NCBI GenBank assembly: GCA_021740625.1
Contig: JAIOZK010000003.1
Location: forward strand, 112,507-176,506
DNA length: 64,000 nucleotides
Source of the DNA: Bacteroidales bacterium
GTDB taxonomy: Bacteria > Bacteroidota > Bacteroidia > Bacteroidales > JAIOZK01
Direction: 5' to 3'
The position numbers and the translations under genes are program-made. Within the stretch, counting starts at the first letter, position 1; each line of letters opens with the position of its first letter. Below, piece after piece: positions 16,505-25,601 of the stretch. Under the pieces are notes generated by a model. That model was not told the DNA's origin. It made no database searches and saw only the letters and a list, made by a program, of their open reading frames with translations.

Positions 16505-18220
16505 ATGCATCCGCTTTTGCTCATGTTGATCGTGTTTGTAGGTTACATCCTCATGTACCGGATTTACGGCAGGTTTATCAGCAAAAAGATTTTCGATATT
16601 TCAAAAAGAGCCCTTGTTCCCTCCCACGAGAAAAATGACGGATTCGATTATGTGCCCACAAAAAAAGAGATCATCTTTGGTCATCATTTTGCCTCCATTG
16701 CCGGAACAGGTCCCATCGTTGGTCCGGCCATTGCCATCATCTGGGGCTGGGTGCCGGCCATACTGTGGGTTTTTTTCGGAAGTATCTTCATCGGGGCGGT
16801 GCATGATTTCGGCGTGCTGATCACGAGCATGCGCAATCACGGCGATTCAATTGCTTCCATCACCGGTCGCTACATTAACAGGCGGACCAAGGTTTTCTTT
16901 TTCATCATCGGTTTCCTGGAATTGTGGATGTTCATTGCCATCCTGGGCATGGTCATGGCCATCATTTTCAGTCTGTATCCTGGATCGGTATTGCCGGTCT
17001 GGCTGGAAATTCCGATTGCGGTCTTGCTCGGTTTCATGGTATATAACAATGGGAAGAATTACCTGTCATGGAGTATCCTTGCGATTATAGTCATGTATTT
17101 GACCGTAATCCTGGGTAAATTCATCCCAATTGGCCTGGGTGATTTTTTTGGACTACCGCATACGGGCGGATGGACGATCATATTGCTTATCTATGCTTTT
17201 ATTGCTTCCGTCCTGCCGGTAACTACCCTGTTACAACCCAGGGATTTTATCAATTCTCACCAGCTCCTGGTTGCCATGGGCCTGATGATCGTGGGGGTTG
17301 TGGTTTCATCTTTTAGTGCCGATTTTCAAATGGTAGCTCCTGCATACAATCCTGATCCCAGCGGAGCACCATCATTGTGGCCTTTTATCTTTATCATTAT
17401 TGCCTGCGGGGCCGTTTCTGGTTTTCATGCCATTGTATCTTCCGGCACTTCTTCCAAGCAGGTGGACAATGAGCGTGATTCCCTTTTTGTTGGATATGGC
17501 AGCATGCTGATGGAAGGTGCTCTTGCTACGCTGGTGATCCTGGCAGTGGCTGCGGGTATTGGCATGGGATATACTGACAGCAATGGCGAGGTGCTCAGCG
17601 GTATCCCTGCCTGGACGAGCCATTATGCTTCCTGGGGTCAGGCCAAGGGTCTTGTACCCAAGATCAGTGCATTTGTGGACGGGTCGGCCAATATGATCGC
17701 TTCCACCGGTCTGCCGAAAGAATACGGCCTGATCATTATGGGCGTGTTTGTTGCATCCTTTGCAGGGACCAGCCTGGATACTTCCACAAGACTCCAAAGG
17801 TATTTTCTGCATGAACTCTTCGGTAAATCAATTCCTGTTTTCAGGGACAAATATTTTGCTTCTGCTTTTGTTGTAGTTAGCGCTGCTATTCTTGCTTTTG
17901 CTTCCGGAGCAGATGGAAAAGGAGCGCTTTTGTTATGGCCCTTGTTCGTCGAAATCAACCAGGTGCTTGCCGGCCTTGCATTGCTGATCGTAAGTATATA
18001 TTTATACGGTAGGGGCGGTAGGAAGTGGTTGTTCACTGGCATTCCGGCGATCTTCATGGGCATTGTGACCCTCTGGGCGGCCATTCTGAACCATTTTGAA
18101 TTTAAAAATCAGCAAAATGTTTTGCTAACTGTGGTCAATGTGATCATCATCATCCTTGCAATTTGGATCATTGCAGAAGGTGTGATGAAGATGATTCGCT
18201 TTGTAAGAAAACCGCTCTGA
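16505..18220 (+). CDS. cstA: Carbon starvation protein CstA (peptide/pyruvate transporter family)
   Basis: A 571-residue inner-membrane protein of the CstA family with about 16 hydrophobic segments. Landmarks are FGHHFASIAGTGPIVGPAIA, GAVHDFGVL, SGFHAIVSSGTSSKQ and SLDTSTRLQRYFL. CstA proteins take up peptides or pyruvate when carbon is scarce; which substrate this one uses cannot be read. It is somewhat shorter than E. coli CstA (about 700), as is usual in this phylum. It stands alone, divergent from the BlaI operon and convergent with the ABC operon. No clear TAnnTTTG promoter was found. Confidence 0.93.
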   Translation: MHPLLLMLIVFVGYILMYRIYGRFISKKIFDISKRALVPSHEKNDGFDYVPTKKEIIFGHHFASIAGTGPIVGPAIAIIWGWVPAILWVFFGSIFIGAVHDFGVLITSMRNHGDSIASITGRYINRRTKVFFFIIGFLELWMFIAILGMVMAIIFSLYPGSVLPVWLEIPIAVLLGFMVYNNGKNYLSWSILAIIVMYLTVILGKFIPIGLGDFFGLPHTGGWTIILLIYAFIASVLPVTTLLQPRDFINSHQLLVAMGLMIVGVVVSSFSADFQMVAPAYNPDPSGAPSLWPFIFIIIACGAVSGFHAIVSSGTSSKQVDNERDSLFVGYGSMLMEGALATLVILAVAAGIGMGYTDSNGEVLSGIPAWTSHYASWGQAKGLVPKISAFVDGSANMIASTGLPKEYGLIIMGVFVASFAGTSLDTSTRLQRYFLHELFGKSIPVFRDKYFASAFVVVSAAILAFASGADGKGALLLWPLFVEINQVLAGLALLIVSIYLYGRGGRKWLFTGIPAIFMGIVTLWAAILNHFEFKNQQNVLLTVVNVIIIILAIWIIAEGVMKMIRFVRKPL

Positions 18221-18254
18221 AAGATTCCAGGATTCTGCTAACAAACTTGGTTTA

Positions 18255-19343
18255 TTACGAAATCGGTAATTTCAACTTGTCTTGCTTGCTGATCCCTTCC
18301 AGGATCTCGATATTGATCCCATCGGAAAGACCTGTTTTAACATATCTTTTTTCAAATTGCTGGGGTGCTGTTTCCACTTCCACATAAGCGGAATCTTTTT
18401 CATCGAATTGCAAGAGTCTTTCCTGGATAGCCAGTACGGGACCTTCGGTTTGCTCCAGCACAATGGAAGCAGTAGCGCTGTAGCCGGCGCGGATAAACTG
18501 GTCTGCTTTCAGATCCACATCTGCCCTGATCTCGAACTGTATTGCGCCATTTTCTTCCACACCTTTGGGGGCGATATGCTTCAGGGTGGCATCGAAAGTC
18601 ACATCATCAATGGCACCAACGGTAAGGATGAGTGACATGCCCTCGCTGATTTTACCCACTTCGGTTTCGTCGATCTTGCCTTCAAAGATCATATCGCTCA
18701 TGTCGGCTACGGTTGCAATGGTGCTTCCAGGATTGAAAGTGTTGGATTCTATAACTGAATTGCCGACTTCCACAGGAATATCCAGCACCATGCCATCGAC
18801 CGTTGAGCGGACCATGGTATTGGTTTCCTTGTTGGAATCCTTTAACTGACCTTTTTTAATCAGGGTCAGGTTGTTTTCGGCTGCTTCAAGTTCTTCCTGT
18901 GCAGTTTTATACTCCAGCTCGTAGGTTTCGAATTCCTTCCTGGGTGTAACGCCCTGTTCATAGAGTTTTTGCTGCCGCTCGTAATTGACCTTCGAGTTCT
19001 TCAAATTGATCCTGGCCCTGTTCAGCCGGCTTTCGGCATTGTTTAGGTTGACCATGTTGGGGATGATCCTGATCCTGGCGATCAGTTCTCCTTTTTTGAT
19101 CATATCCCCTTCCTGCACGAATAATTCATCGATGATACCGGATACCTGGGGCACGATGTCAATTTCCTTTCTTGGGTTGACCGAACCGGTTGCTACGGTA
19201 CTTTTCACAATTTCCAGTTCGGTGGGGGTTGCAGTTTCGTAAACCACCGGCTGTGCCTGGGATTTGTTGTAAAGAAAATAGATGGTGTAGGCAAATACAG
19301 CCAGTATCACAATTCCTAAGAATACTTTCAAAAACTTTTTCAT
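18255..19343 (-). CDS. MacA-like periplasmic adaptor (HlyD/RND-MFP family)
   Basis: A 362-residue membrane-fusion protein with an N-terminal signal anchor (MKKFLKVFLGIVILAVFAYTIYF). The lipoyl half-motifs are PQVSGIIDELFVQEGDMIKKGELIARI and STVDGMVLDIPVEVGNSV, separated by a coiled-coil hairpin (about residues 95-155, ESRLNRARINLKNSK to ENNLTLIKKG). A beta-barrel domain follows (SDMIFEGKIDETEVGKISEG). It would link the inner-membrane ABC transporter to an outer-membrane channel. It is the last gene of a four-gene operon, 31 nt after a permease gene. No TolC-type channel gene is in the window. Confidence 0.92.
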   Translation of the reverse strand: MKKFLKVFLGIVILAVFAYTIYFLYNKSQAQPVVYETATPTELEIVKSTVATGSVNPRKEIDIVPQVSGIIDELFVQEGDMIKKGELIARIRIIPNMVNLNNAESRLNRARINLKNSKVNYERQQKLYEQGVTPRKEFETYELEYKTAQEELEAAENNLTLIKKGQLKDSNKETNTMVRSTVDGMVLDIPVEVGNSVIESNTFNPGSTIATVADMSDMIFEGKIDETEVGKISEGMSLILTVGAIDDVTFDATLKHIAPKGVEENGAIQFEIRADVDLKADQFIRAGYSATASIVLEQTEGPVLAIQERLLQFDEKDSAYVEVETAPQQFEKRYVKTGLSDGINIEILEGISKQDKLKLPIS

Positions 19344-19374
19344 TGCTATTTATCTTATTTTAATCATTATCAAT

Positions 19375-20652
19375 TTAGTTTTCATCGTGCAGGGCTTCAA
19401 GGGGTTTGATCTTCACGGCTCTTCCGGCCGGGATCATACCGGCAAAAATCCCGGCGATTACAAGGATGGCCAGTGCCGTTATTGCTTTGTTGAAATCAAT
19501 ACTGGGATTGGTGAACATCTCGTTATTGCCCCCGAATTGATTGAGCATATAATTAATGCCTTCCAGGATGCCCACACCGATCACCAGGCCGAGGTATCCT
19601 GCAAGTGTTGTCAGGAAAACCGATTCAACGATGATCTGTGTGATGATATTTGCAGGAGTGGCACCCACAGCCCTTTTGATTCCGATCTCCTTGGTTCTTT
19701 CTTTCACAACGATCAGCATGATATTGCTAACCCCGATCACACCCGCCAGCAGGGTTCCTATACCCACGATCCATATCAAACCACTGATGCCGGTAAATAA
19801 ATCCCGCATTTTATTAAATTCTGCTTCAATATTGAAGGACCCTATTGCCCTCATATCTTCGGGATGTATGCTGTGTCTTTCTCTCATGTATGCCTTGACT
19901 TTCTCCTCCAGTTCTGAGGCCGGGATACCATCTTTGGATGTGATGCTGTAAAAGCCCACCCTGTCGCCCAGGTTAAATGATCTCTGCAGGGTAGTGAATG
20001 GTATAAAAATGGTTTGATTATCATCCTGAGCCCGCTGGTCGGTCCTTTTGGATGAAAACACTCCGATTACTTTATAATAAGCACCACTGATCTCAAGATA
20101 TTCCCCAATGGGATCTTCGTCAGCCTCGAACATTTCTTCTTTCACCCTTGTGCCAATTACAGCAATTTTCCGGGTTTCCTGAATGTCCAGTTCATTGATA
20201 AAACGTCCTGCGTGGATGTTAACCGGATCGATTTTGAAATATTCAGGGTAATCTCCGTTCAATCTGAAACTACCGGTTCTTTCACCCCGGATCACATTAT
20301 TGTCACCTTCTGAGTTTCTGAACATGCCACTCCAGCGTGGTGCGATATATTCGATCTCTTTGATGTTCTCTCTCATGGCCCGGGTATCCTCGTTGTTGAA
20401 CCTGAAAAAACGTCCCCTTGGGAATCCTTTGTATGGCATGGTGGTACGGTTGGTCCACATAAAAAAGCTGTTGGTTGCCATGTCACCCATACCTTGTTGC
20501 GTTGCATTTTCCAGTCCGCGGCCTGAACCCAGCATGATCACCAGCATGAAAATACCCCAGAAAACACCGAAAGCGGTGAAGAAAGTCCTGAGCTTGTTTT
20601 GCTTCAGGGCCTGGTATATTTCCTGCCATCTGTCAAAGTCTATGATTGACAT
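19375..20652 (-). CDS. MacB-like ABC permease, second subunit
   Basis: A 425-residue permease with an N-terminal helix (LRTFFTAFGVFWGIFMLVIMLGSG), a large periplasmic MacB_PCD domain (about 50-270) and three C-terminal FtsX helices (IWIVGIGTLLAGVIGVSNIMLIVVKERTKE onward). The signature ERTKEIGIKRAVGATPANI is the FtsX coupling region. It lacks the ATPase domain that true MacB carries; the ATPase is encoded separately at 21905. It differs clearly from the neighbouring 409-residue permease, so the transporter may be a heterodimer. Confidence 0.92.
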   Translation of the reverse strand: MSIIDFDRWQEIYQALKQNKLRTFFTAFGVFWGIFMLVIMLGSGRGLENATQQGMGDMATNSFFMWTNRTTMPYKGFPRGRFFRFNNEDTRAMRENIKEIEYIAPRWSGMFRNSEGDNNVIRGERTGSFRLNGDYPEYFKIDPVNIHAGRFINELDIQETRKIAVIGTRVKEEMFEADEDPIGEYLEISGAYYKVIGVFSSKRTDQRAQDDNQTIFIPFTTLQRSFNLGDRVGFYSITSKDGIPASELEEKVKAYMRERHSIHPEDMRAIGSFNIEAEFNKMRDLFTGISGLIWIVGIGTLLAGVIGVSNIMLIVVKERTKEIGIKRAVGATPANIITQIIVESVFLTTLAGYLGLVIGVGILEGINYMLNQFGGNNEMFTNPSIDFNKAITALAILVIAGIFAGMIPAGRAVKIKPLEALHDEN

Positions 20653-20663
20653 ATTTTTTCTTT

Positions 20664-21893
20664 TTATTCATCTCTCAGCGCGATTACGGGTTTCACAGCG
20701 GCTGCTTTCCTTGCCGGAACGAATCCTGCAACAGAGCCTGCAAGGATCATTAGGATGGTTGCACCGATTGCAATGTTGAAGTCTATTTCAGGGTTTTTAA
20801 AATAGTCGATGGTGGGGATATAAGTGGAGACCAGTTCCAGCACACCAACTCCCAGCACCAGGCCGATATATCCTGCAAAAGCAGTGATTAAAATGGATTC
20901 CTGCAAAATGAGGCTGATGATAGACCAGGGCGTGGCACCCAGGGCTTTCCTGATCCCGATTTCCTTGGTCCTTTCCTTCACTACGATCATCATGATATTG
21001 CTTACACCAACCACCCCTGCGATGATGGTTCCGATGCCAATGATCCAGATAAAAAGGCGGATGTTGGAAAACAGCTTCATGAAACGCTGGTAGTTCTCTA
21101 TGGTGTTAAAAATAAAAATAGCACGATTGTCCTCTGGGTTGAATTTATGCCGGGAGGACAAGCGTGCTTTGGCTTCCTCTATTACATCATAACTTTCTTC
21201 TATGCTTGCTCCTTCCAGGATCAATTGCATGCTGGGAACATTGTCCCCCCTGCTAAAGATTTTTTGTGCCGTATTGATGGGAATATAAACCCTGTTCACA
21301 TCCCTTTCAATACCCGGATCGTCAAAAATCCCAATTACCTGGAAGGGTACACCGTTGATCTTGATATACTCACCCAGTGCCGGGGCTCCTTTAAAAAGGG
21401 CTTCGTAAACAGTTCTGCCAAGGGCAACCACTTTCCGGTCTTCCTGCACATCCGTTTCATTCAGGTAACGGCCTGAAGTCATCCAGAGTGATTCCACATA
21501 TTTATAATCCGGGTGAACAGCGTAGATATCGAAAGTTCCGTATTCATTTTTATAAGCCAGGTTGCTTGTTCCGAAAACCCACATCCGTCCTGAGATTCTG
21601 TCGACATTTTCAATTTTCTTCAACAATTCATAATCTTCATTCTTCAATTGGATAAATCGACCTGCTTTCATACCCTTGTATGGCATGCTGGTAACACCCT
21701 GGTTGATGTTGATATAATTTACAGCATCACCCTCAAATTCATCGCGCACACCATTTTCAAGTCCATAACCCGAGCCCAGGAGGATGATCAGCATGAAGAT
21801 ACCCCAGGCAACACTGAATCCGGTCAGAAAGGTTCTGAGCTTGTTCTTGCGAATGGTCGCAAATATTTCCTGCCATTTGTCGGTATCAAACAT
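20664..21893 (-). CDS. MacB-like ABC permease, first subunit
   Basis: A 409-residue FtsX/MacB_PCD permease: helix 1 at LRTFLTGFSVAWGIFMLIILLGSG, periplasmic domain about residues 45-265, then three helices with ERTKEIGIRKALGATPWSI. It is paralogous to the downstream permease. Both neighbours lie 11 nt away, so it sits in the middle of a compact operon of ATPase, permease, permease and adaptor. The substrate (lipid, peptide or drug export) is not inferable. Confidence 0.92.
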   Translation of the reverse strand: MFDTDKWQEIFATIRKNKLRTFLTGFSVAWGIFMLIILLGSGYGLENGVRDEFEGDAVNYININQGVTSMPYKGMKAGRFIQLKNEDYELLKKIENVDRISGRMWVFGTSNLAYKNEYGTFDIYAVHPDYKYVESLWMTSGRYLNETDVQEDRKVVALGRTVYEALFKGAPALGEYIKINGVPFQVIGIFDDPGIERDVNRVYIPINTAQKIFSRGDNVPSMQLILEGASIEESYDVIEEAKARLSSRHKFNPEDNRAIFIFNTIENYQRFMKLFSNIRLFIWIIGIGTIIAGVVGVSNIMMIVVKERTKEIGIRKALGATPWSIISLILQESILITAFAGYIGLVLGVGVLELVSTYIPTIDYFKNPEIDFNIAIGATILMILAGSVAGFVPARKAAAVKPVIALRDE

Positions 21894-21904
21894 GCTGATC
21901 AGGT

Positions 21905-22627
21905 TTATGACTCATTTAAATAATCAGTAACAAATTCTTCCTCCACCTCCTTTTGCAGTCCATTGCCGTTTTCAATCACACCATCTTTCAGGCGGATGAT
22001 GCGGTCGGTCATTTCAGAAATATCTTTTTCGTGGGTAACGATTACCATGGTGATACCTTCCTTGTTGATCTCTTTCAGAAGCTCCATCACCTCAAAGGAG
22101 GTCGAACTGTCGAGGGCACCTGTTGGCTCATCGGCCAGGATCAGCCTGGGTTTGGAAATAAGAGAGCGTGCAATGGCCAGTCTTTGTTTCTGACCACCCG
22201 AAAGTTCGTTGGGAGTGTGTTCGGCCCATTCTTTAAGACCCATGCGTTCCAGCAGCTCCATGGCCATGTGATTGCGTTTTTTCCGGCTGATCTTTTTGTA
22301 ATAAAGCGGGAGCGCTACATTTTCAACTGCATTTTTAAAAGGGATCAGGTTGAATGACTGGAAAACAAATCCAATCATATTGTTGCGGTAATTTGCCGAT
22401 TTTGTTTCAGATAAATCCTTGATCAGGGTATTGTCGAGTAGATATTCCCCCTTGTCGTAATTGTCGAGTATTCCTATAATGTTCAGCAGGGTTGATTTCC
22501 CGGAGCCGGATGAACCCATGACGGAAACCATTTCACCCTGATTTATATCGAGATCAATACCTTTGAGTACATGCAGTTGATTATTGCCTGTTATATAGGA
22601 CTTGTGAATATTTCGAAGTTTAAGCAT
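21905..22627 (-). CDS. ABC transporter ATPase (MacB/LolD-like)
   Basis: A 240-residue ATPase with Walker A GSSGSGKST (about 38-46), Q-loop FVFQSFNLIPF, signature LSGGQKQR, Walker B LILADEPTGALD and the H-loop VTHEKD. The pattern NLIPFKNAVENVALPLYY is typical of the MacB/LolD/FtsE-like group. It is the first gene of the operon and energises the two FtsX-type permeases. A C-terminal tail of about 15 residues (EVEEEFVTDYLNES) goes beyond the usual domain. Confidence 0.95.
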   Translation of the reverse strand: MLKLRNIHKSYITGNNQLHVLKGIDLDINQGEMVSVMGSSGSGKSTLLNIIGILDNYDKGEYLLDNTLIKDLSETKSANYRNNMIGFVFQSFNLIPFKNAVENVALPLYYKKISRKKRNHMAMELLERMGLKEWAEHTPNELSGGQKQRLAIARSLISKPRLILADEPTGALDSSTSFEVMELLKEINKEGITMVIVTHEKDISEMTDRIIRLKDGVIENGNGLQKEVEEEFVTDYLNES

Positions 22628-22850
22628 AAAAATGTTGAGGCTATGATTCCAAATCTGTCAACCATTTTTATGCCAATGGATATAAAATTCAGGAAGACAA
22701 TATATTATAGAAGAAAGTACTGGTGATGTCTTGATAAAAAGTGTTCATCATCCAACAATATGTGTGCGCAATCGTTCAAAAAAATTTCTATCCTGGGGTT
22801 TAATAATAATTATTAAGTTATTCAATGAAAAGTACAGTCATTTATGCAAC

Positions 22851-23378
22851 TTAAAACAGCCAACTGACACCAAAGCGCAATGCGATCAATTTACCGATTT
22901 CAAATTGGGATTTAACAGCCATGTTCCGGTTGAAAAAGTATCTGCCGCCAATCCTGAAGGAATAAAACAAAGCGGAGGTATAGTCGCCATCATATTCGGG
23001 ATTGTATTTTTTATTCTTTTCTTTCGTGCTGATCATGTCAAAACCGGCCGAAAGTCCTGCATGCAGATCATAATCATTTTGAAGGTTTAATACCCGGTCG
23101 AAATAATAATTAACAATTGCCGAAAAAACAAATGCATTGTGTTCCCAGTTCAGATCCTCAATATCCTCTTTAAAATGACTGTATAGGATCTCTCCTCCCA
23201 GATTAATATCTTCGGTAAGTCCGTATTCAATGCTGGCAAAAACAGGCAATCCCCGGTTCGAGATCCCAAATCCTGCATTGAGTATGGTCTGGTCAAACTT
23301 TGAGTTGGATTGGGCCAGGCAATTGTTATAAAAAATAGCCAGGGTTGCAGTGATTAATATGAATTCGATTTTCTTCAT
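22851..23378 (-). CDS. Small outer-membrane beta-barrel protein, hypothetical
   Basis: A 175-residue protein with a signal peptide (MKKIEFILITATLAIFYNNCLAQ, cleavage after Ala-Gln likely at the mature SNSKFDQ). The rest is eight or so amphipathic strands (LGGEILYSHF, AFVFSAIVNYYF, ALFYSFRIGGRYFF) ending in RFGVSWLF with a terminal Phe, the outer-membrane barrel signal. The family is common in this phylum and usually of unknown role. It stands alone behind the ABC operon's upstream region; the 223-bp gap at 22628-22850 shows nothing else of note. Confidence 0.8.
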   Translation of the reverse strand: MKKIEFILITATLAIFYNNCLAQSNSKFDQTILNAGFGISNRGLPVFASIEYGLTEDINLGGEILYSHFKEDIEDLNWEHNAFVFSAIVNYYFDRVLNLQNDYDLHAGLSAGFDMISTKEKNKKYNPEYDGDYTSALFYSFRIGGRYFFNRNMAVKSQFEIGKLIALRFGVSWLF

Positions 23379-23572
23379 TCAAATAGAATTGGCAATTGGC
23401 ATAAATAAACGAAAAATTATTCATAATCTTTCCTGGCAGAGCTCTAAAAAATTGCATATCATGTGGTAAACAACCGAAAAGATGTTGATAAAAAAATGAT
23501 GTTGAACTTTTTAGAAGCGGCATAAAAAAGTAATTTTATCAGTTAAACCAATTGAATTTGTTGCGATTCAAA

Positions 23573-24616
23573 ATGAAAAACGGATCTGCATGCCTGTTGA
23601 GTATTGCTTTCATGTTATTGGTGTTTCAGGCGAATGCCCAGGAAGCTGATTTTACATACACAGATGCGTGTTTTGGGCAATCAACCATGTTGATCAATAC
23701 CTCAGTAACTTTTGATTCCATTGTAAGTGTGAAGTGGGACCTTAACGGGAATCTGTTGTTTAATGATGCAAGCGGTGATACTGTGCAACACGAATTTGGA
23801 GCTCCGGGTAATCATACTGTCGGAATGAAGATCGTAACAGACAGTGGCCATCAGAAAGCAGTTTACAAGCAGATTTTTATCGGTTATTCACCCGTTGCTG
23901 CATTTTCATACAGCAATACATGTTTTGGAGAAGAAACCCAGTTTACAAATCAATCAAGTTTGCAGGATGGTGAAATAGAAGATTATATCTGGAATTTTGG
24001 GGACGGCAGTCCTGAGAGTTACCTGGAAAATCCCACTCATTTTTTTAATACGACTGATGTATACAATGTGAGTTTGAAAGCCATATCACCTCTGGGCTGT
24101 GCTGACTCCATCACGAACATTGTGAGCATTACGGAACAACCCGATCTGATTCTTGAGTTTTCAGGAGATACAAGCTTTTATGAAGGGGATAGCTTGATCG
24201 TGAACGTGATTGGATCCTACGACAGCATTAAATGTTCGGATGGACAATGGGGCAATACATACATCTTTACTAAATCTGGTTTGTATACCATAACGGCATA
24301 CATGGATGGCTGCAGTGCATCTCAGGATATACCCGTAACAGTTAAAGAATTACCAGGCACCGGTGTAATGAATGTGATCACACCCAATGGCGATGGTCAT
24401 AACGACCGCTGGAAGATTTTTTTGCTGGAGCGGATCGGACCATGCAGCGTCAGTGTTTTTAATAAATGGGGCCGTGAGGTATTCAGCAGTCTAAGTTATG
24501 ACAATAGCTGGACCGGCACATACAATGAAAGTCCATTGCAGGAAGGCACATATTATTACATAGTGAAATGCGCAAACGAAAAAGTTTATAAAGGACCTGT
24601 CAATATTATCAGGTAA
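23573..24616 (+). CDS. PKD-domain protein with T9SS type B sorting domain
   Basis: A 347-residue secreted protein. The signal peptide MKNGSACLLSIAFMLLVFQANAQ supports ATG 23573 over a TTG at 23552. Two PKD-like folds follow, the second clear (NFGDGSPESYLENPTHFF). The C-terminal domain starts at VITPNGDGHNDRWKI and runs to GTYYYIVKC with a final YKGPVNIIR, which is the gliding-motility-associated C-terminal (CHU_C, type B) signal for the type IX secretion system. A PorP/SprF gene follows 6 nt later, the usual partner of type B cargo. Confidence 0.93.
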   Translation: MKNGSACLLSIAFMLLVFQANAQEADFTYTDACFGQSTMLINTSVTFDSIVSVKWDLNGNLLFNDASGDTVQHEFGAPGNHTVGMKIVTDSGHQKAVYKQIFIGYSPVAAFSYSNTCFGEETQFTNQSSLQDGEIEDYIWNFGDGSPESYLENPTHFFNTTDVYNVSLKAISPLGCADSITNIVSITEQPDLILEFSGDTSFYEGDSLIVNVIGSYDSIKCSDGQWGNTYIFTKSGLYTITAYMDGCSASQDIPVTVKELPGTGVMNVITPNGDGHNDRWKIFLLERIGPCSVSVFNKWGREVFSSLSYDNSWTGTYNESPLQEGTYYYIVKCANEKVYKGPVNIIR

Positions 24617-24622
24617 TTCAGA

Positions 24623-25597
24623 ATGAAGCGAAACTGCAAGTACATAGCATGCATCATTATCATCCTGTTCGTGGGATTGAAAAGCCATGCCCAGATGTTC
24701 CCGGTTAACAATCAGTACTTTGTCAATCCTTACACGCTTTCACCTGCTTTTGCCGGTTACAACAATACTGCACAGGTTTTTGCCGGATACAGGCAGCAAT
24801 GGATGAAGATGCCCGAATCTCCGAAAACTGCATTTATAAGTCTGGTAGCACCGGTCTGGTCGAAAGTCTGGCTCGGGGGATTTGTGTACAATGATGAAAG
24901 CAGCATTTTCAACAGTCTTTATGCATCTGCAAGCTATACCTATCGTTTGCAGATCGCCGAGAAACATTTGATCCGCTTCGGGGCTTGGATGAGTATCCGG
25001 CAAAATACCATCAACCTGAGAAACATAAACATCGAAAGCAATAATGATCCGCTTCTGCAGGACAAAGTGCAGCTTACAGGTTCGGCTTTTAATACAGGTG
25101 CGGGATTCCTGTACCAGAACTCCACGCTCATGATGGGGTTTTCTGTTCCCAATTTGTTCGTCAGCCGGAAAACTTATGGCCTGACAAGCGAAAACAATCT
25201 TGCTGTTATGGAACGGAATTATGTTTTCTATGCTTTCTACCAGCATGCCCTCAATGAAAGATGGTCGCTGGATCCTTCTCTGGTAGTGCTTGCGACCAAA
25301 TATGCCCCAACCAACATTGAATTGGCCGCGATAGCCAAATACAAACAACAGCTCTGGCTGGGCATGTTCTACCGCAGCTCCTCAATCGTTGGTTTTACTG
25401 CAGGCGGCCGTGTGGTTGAAAATATTACATTGAATTATTCCTATGAGTTTTCAAACAATGGGTTTACCCAGTACACATCAGGAACCCATGAATTCTCCAT
25501 AGGATTTGATCTTTATTTTAACAAATATGAAAAGCCGGGCAATTCAGGTCCCCGTTATCCGATGATCATGAATTATAATGAAAAATACAGGAAATGA
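24623..25597 (+). CDS. PorP/SprF family T9SS membrane protein
   Basis: A 324-residue outer-membrane protein: signal peptide MKRNCKYIACIIIILFVGLKSHAQ, then the family start FPVNNQYFVNPYTLSPAFAG and VFAGYRQQWMKMPESPKTAF. It ends with a barrel-like strand (HEFSIGFDLYF). PorP/SprF proteins act with the type IX machine and are needed to export or attach type B CTD proteins such as SprB, so this one is probably dedicated to its upstream neighbour. It is part of a three-gene run (gaps of 6 and 4 nt). Confidence 0.95.
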   Translation: MKRNCKYIACIIIILFVGLKSHAQMFPVNNQYFVNPYTLSPAFAGYNNTAQVFAGYRQQWMKMPESPKTAFISLVAPVWSKVWLGGFVYNDESSIFNSLYASASYTYRLQIAEKHLIRFGAWMSIRQNTINLRNINIESNNDPLLQDKVQLTGSAFNTGAGFLYQNSTLMMGFSVPNLFVSRKTYGLTSENNLAVMERNYVFYAFYQHALNERWSLDPSLVVLATKYAPTNIELAAIAKYKQQLWLGMFYRSSSIVGFTAGGRVVENITLNYSYEFSNNGFTQYTSGTHEFSIGFDLYFNKYEKPGNSGPRYPMIMNYNEKYRK

Positions 25598-25601
25598 AAG
25601 A

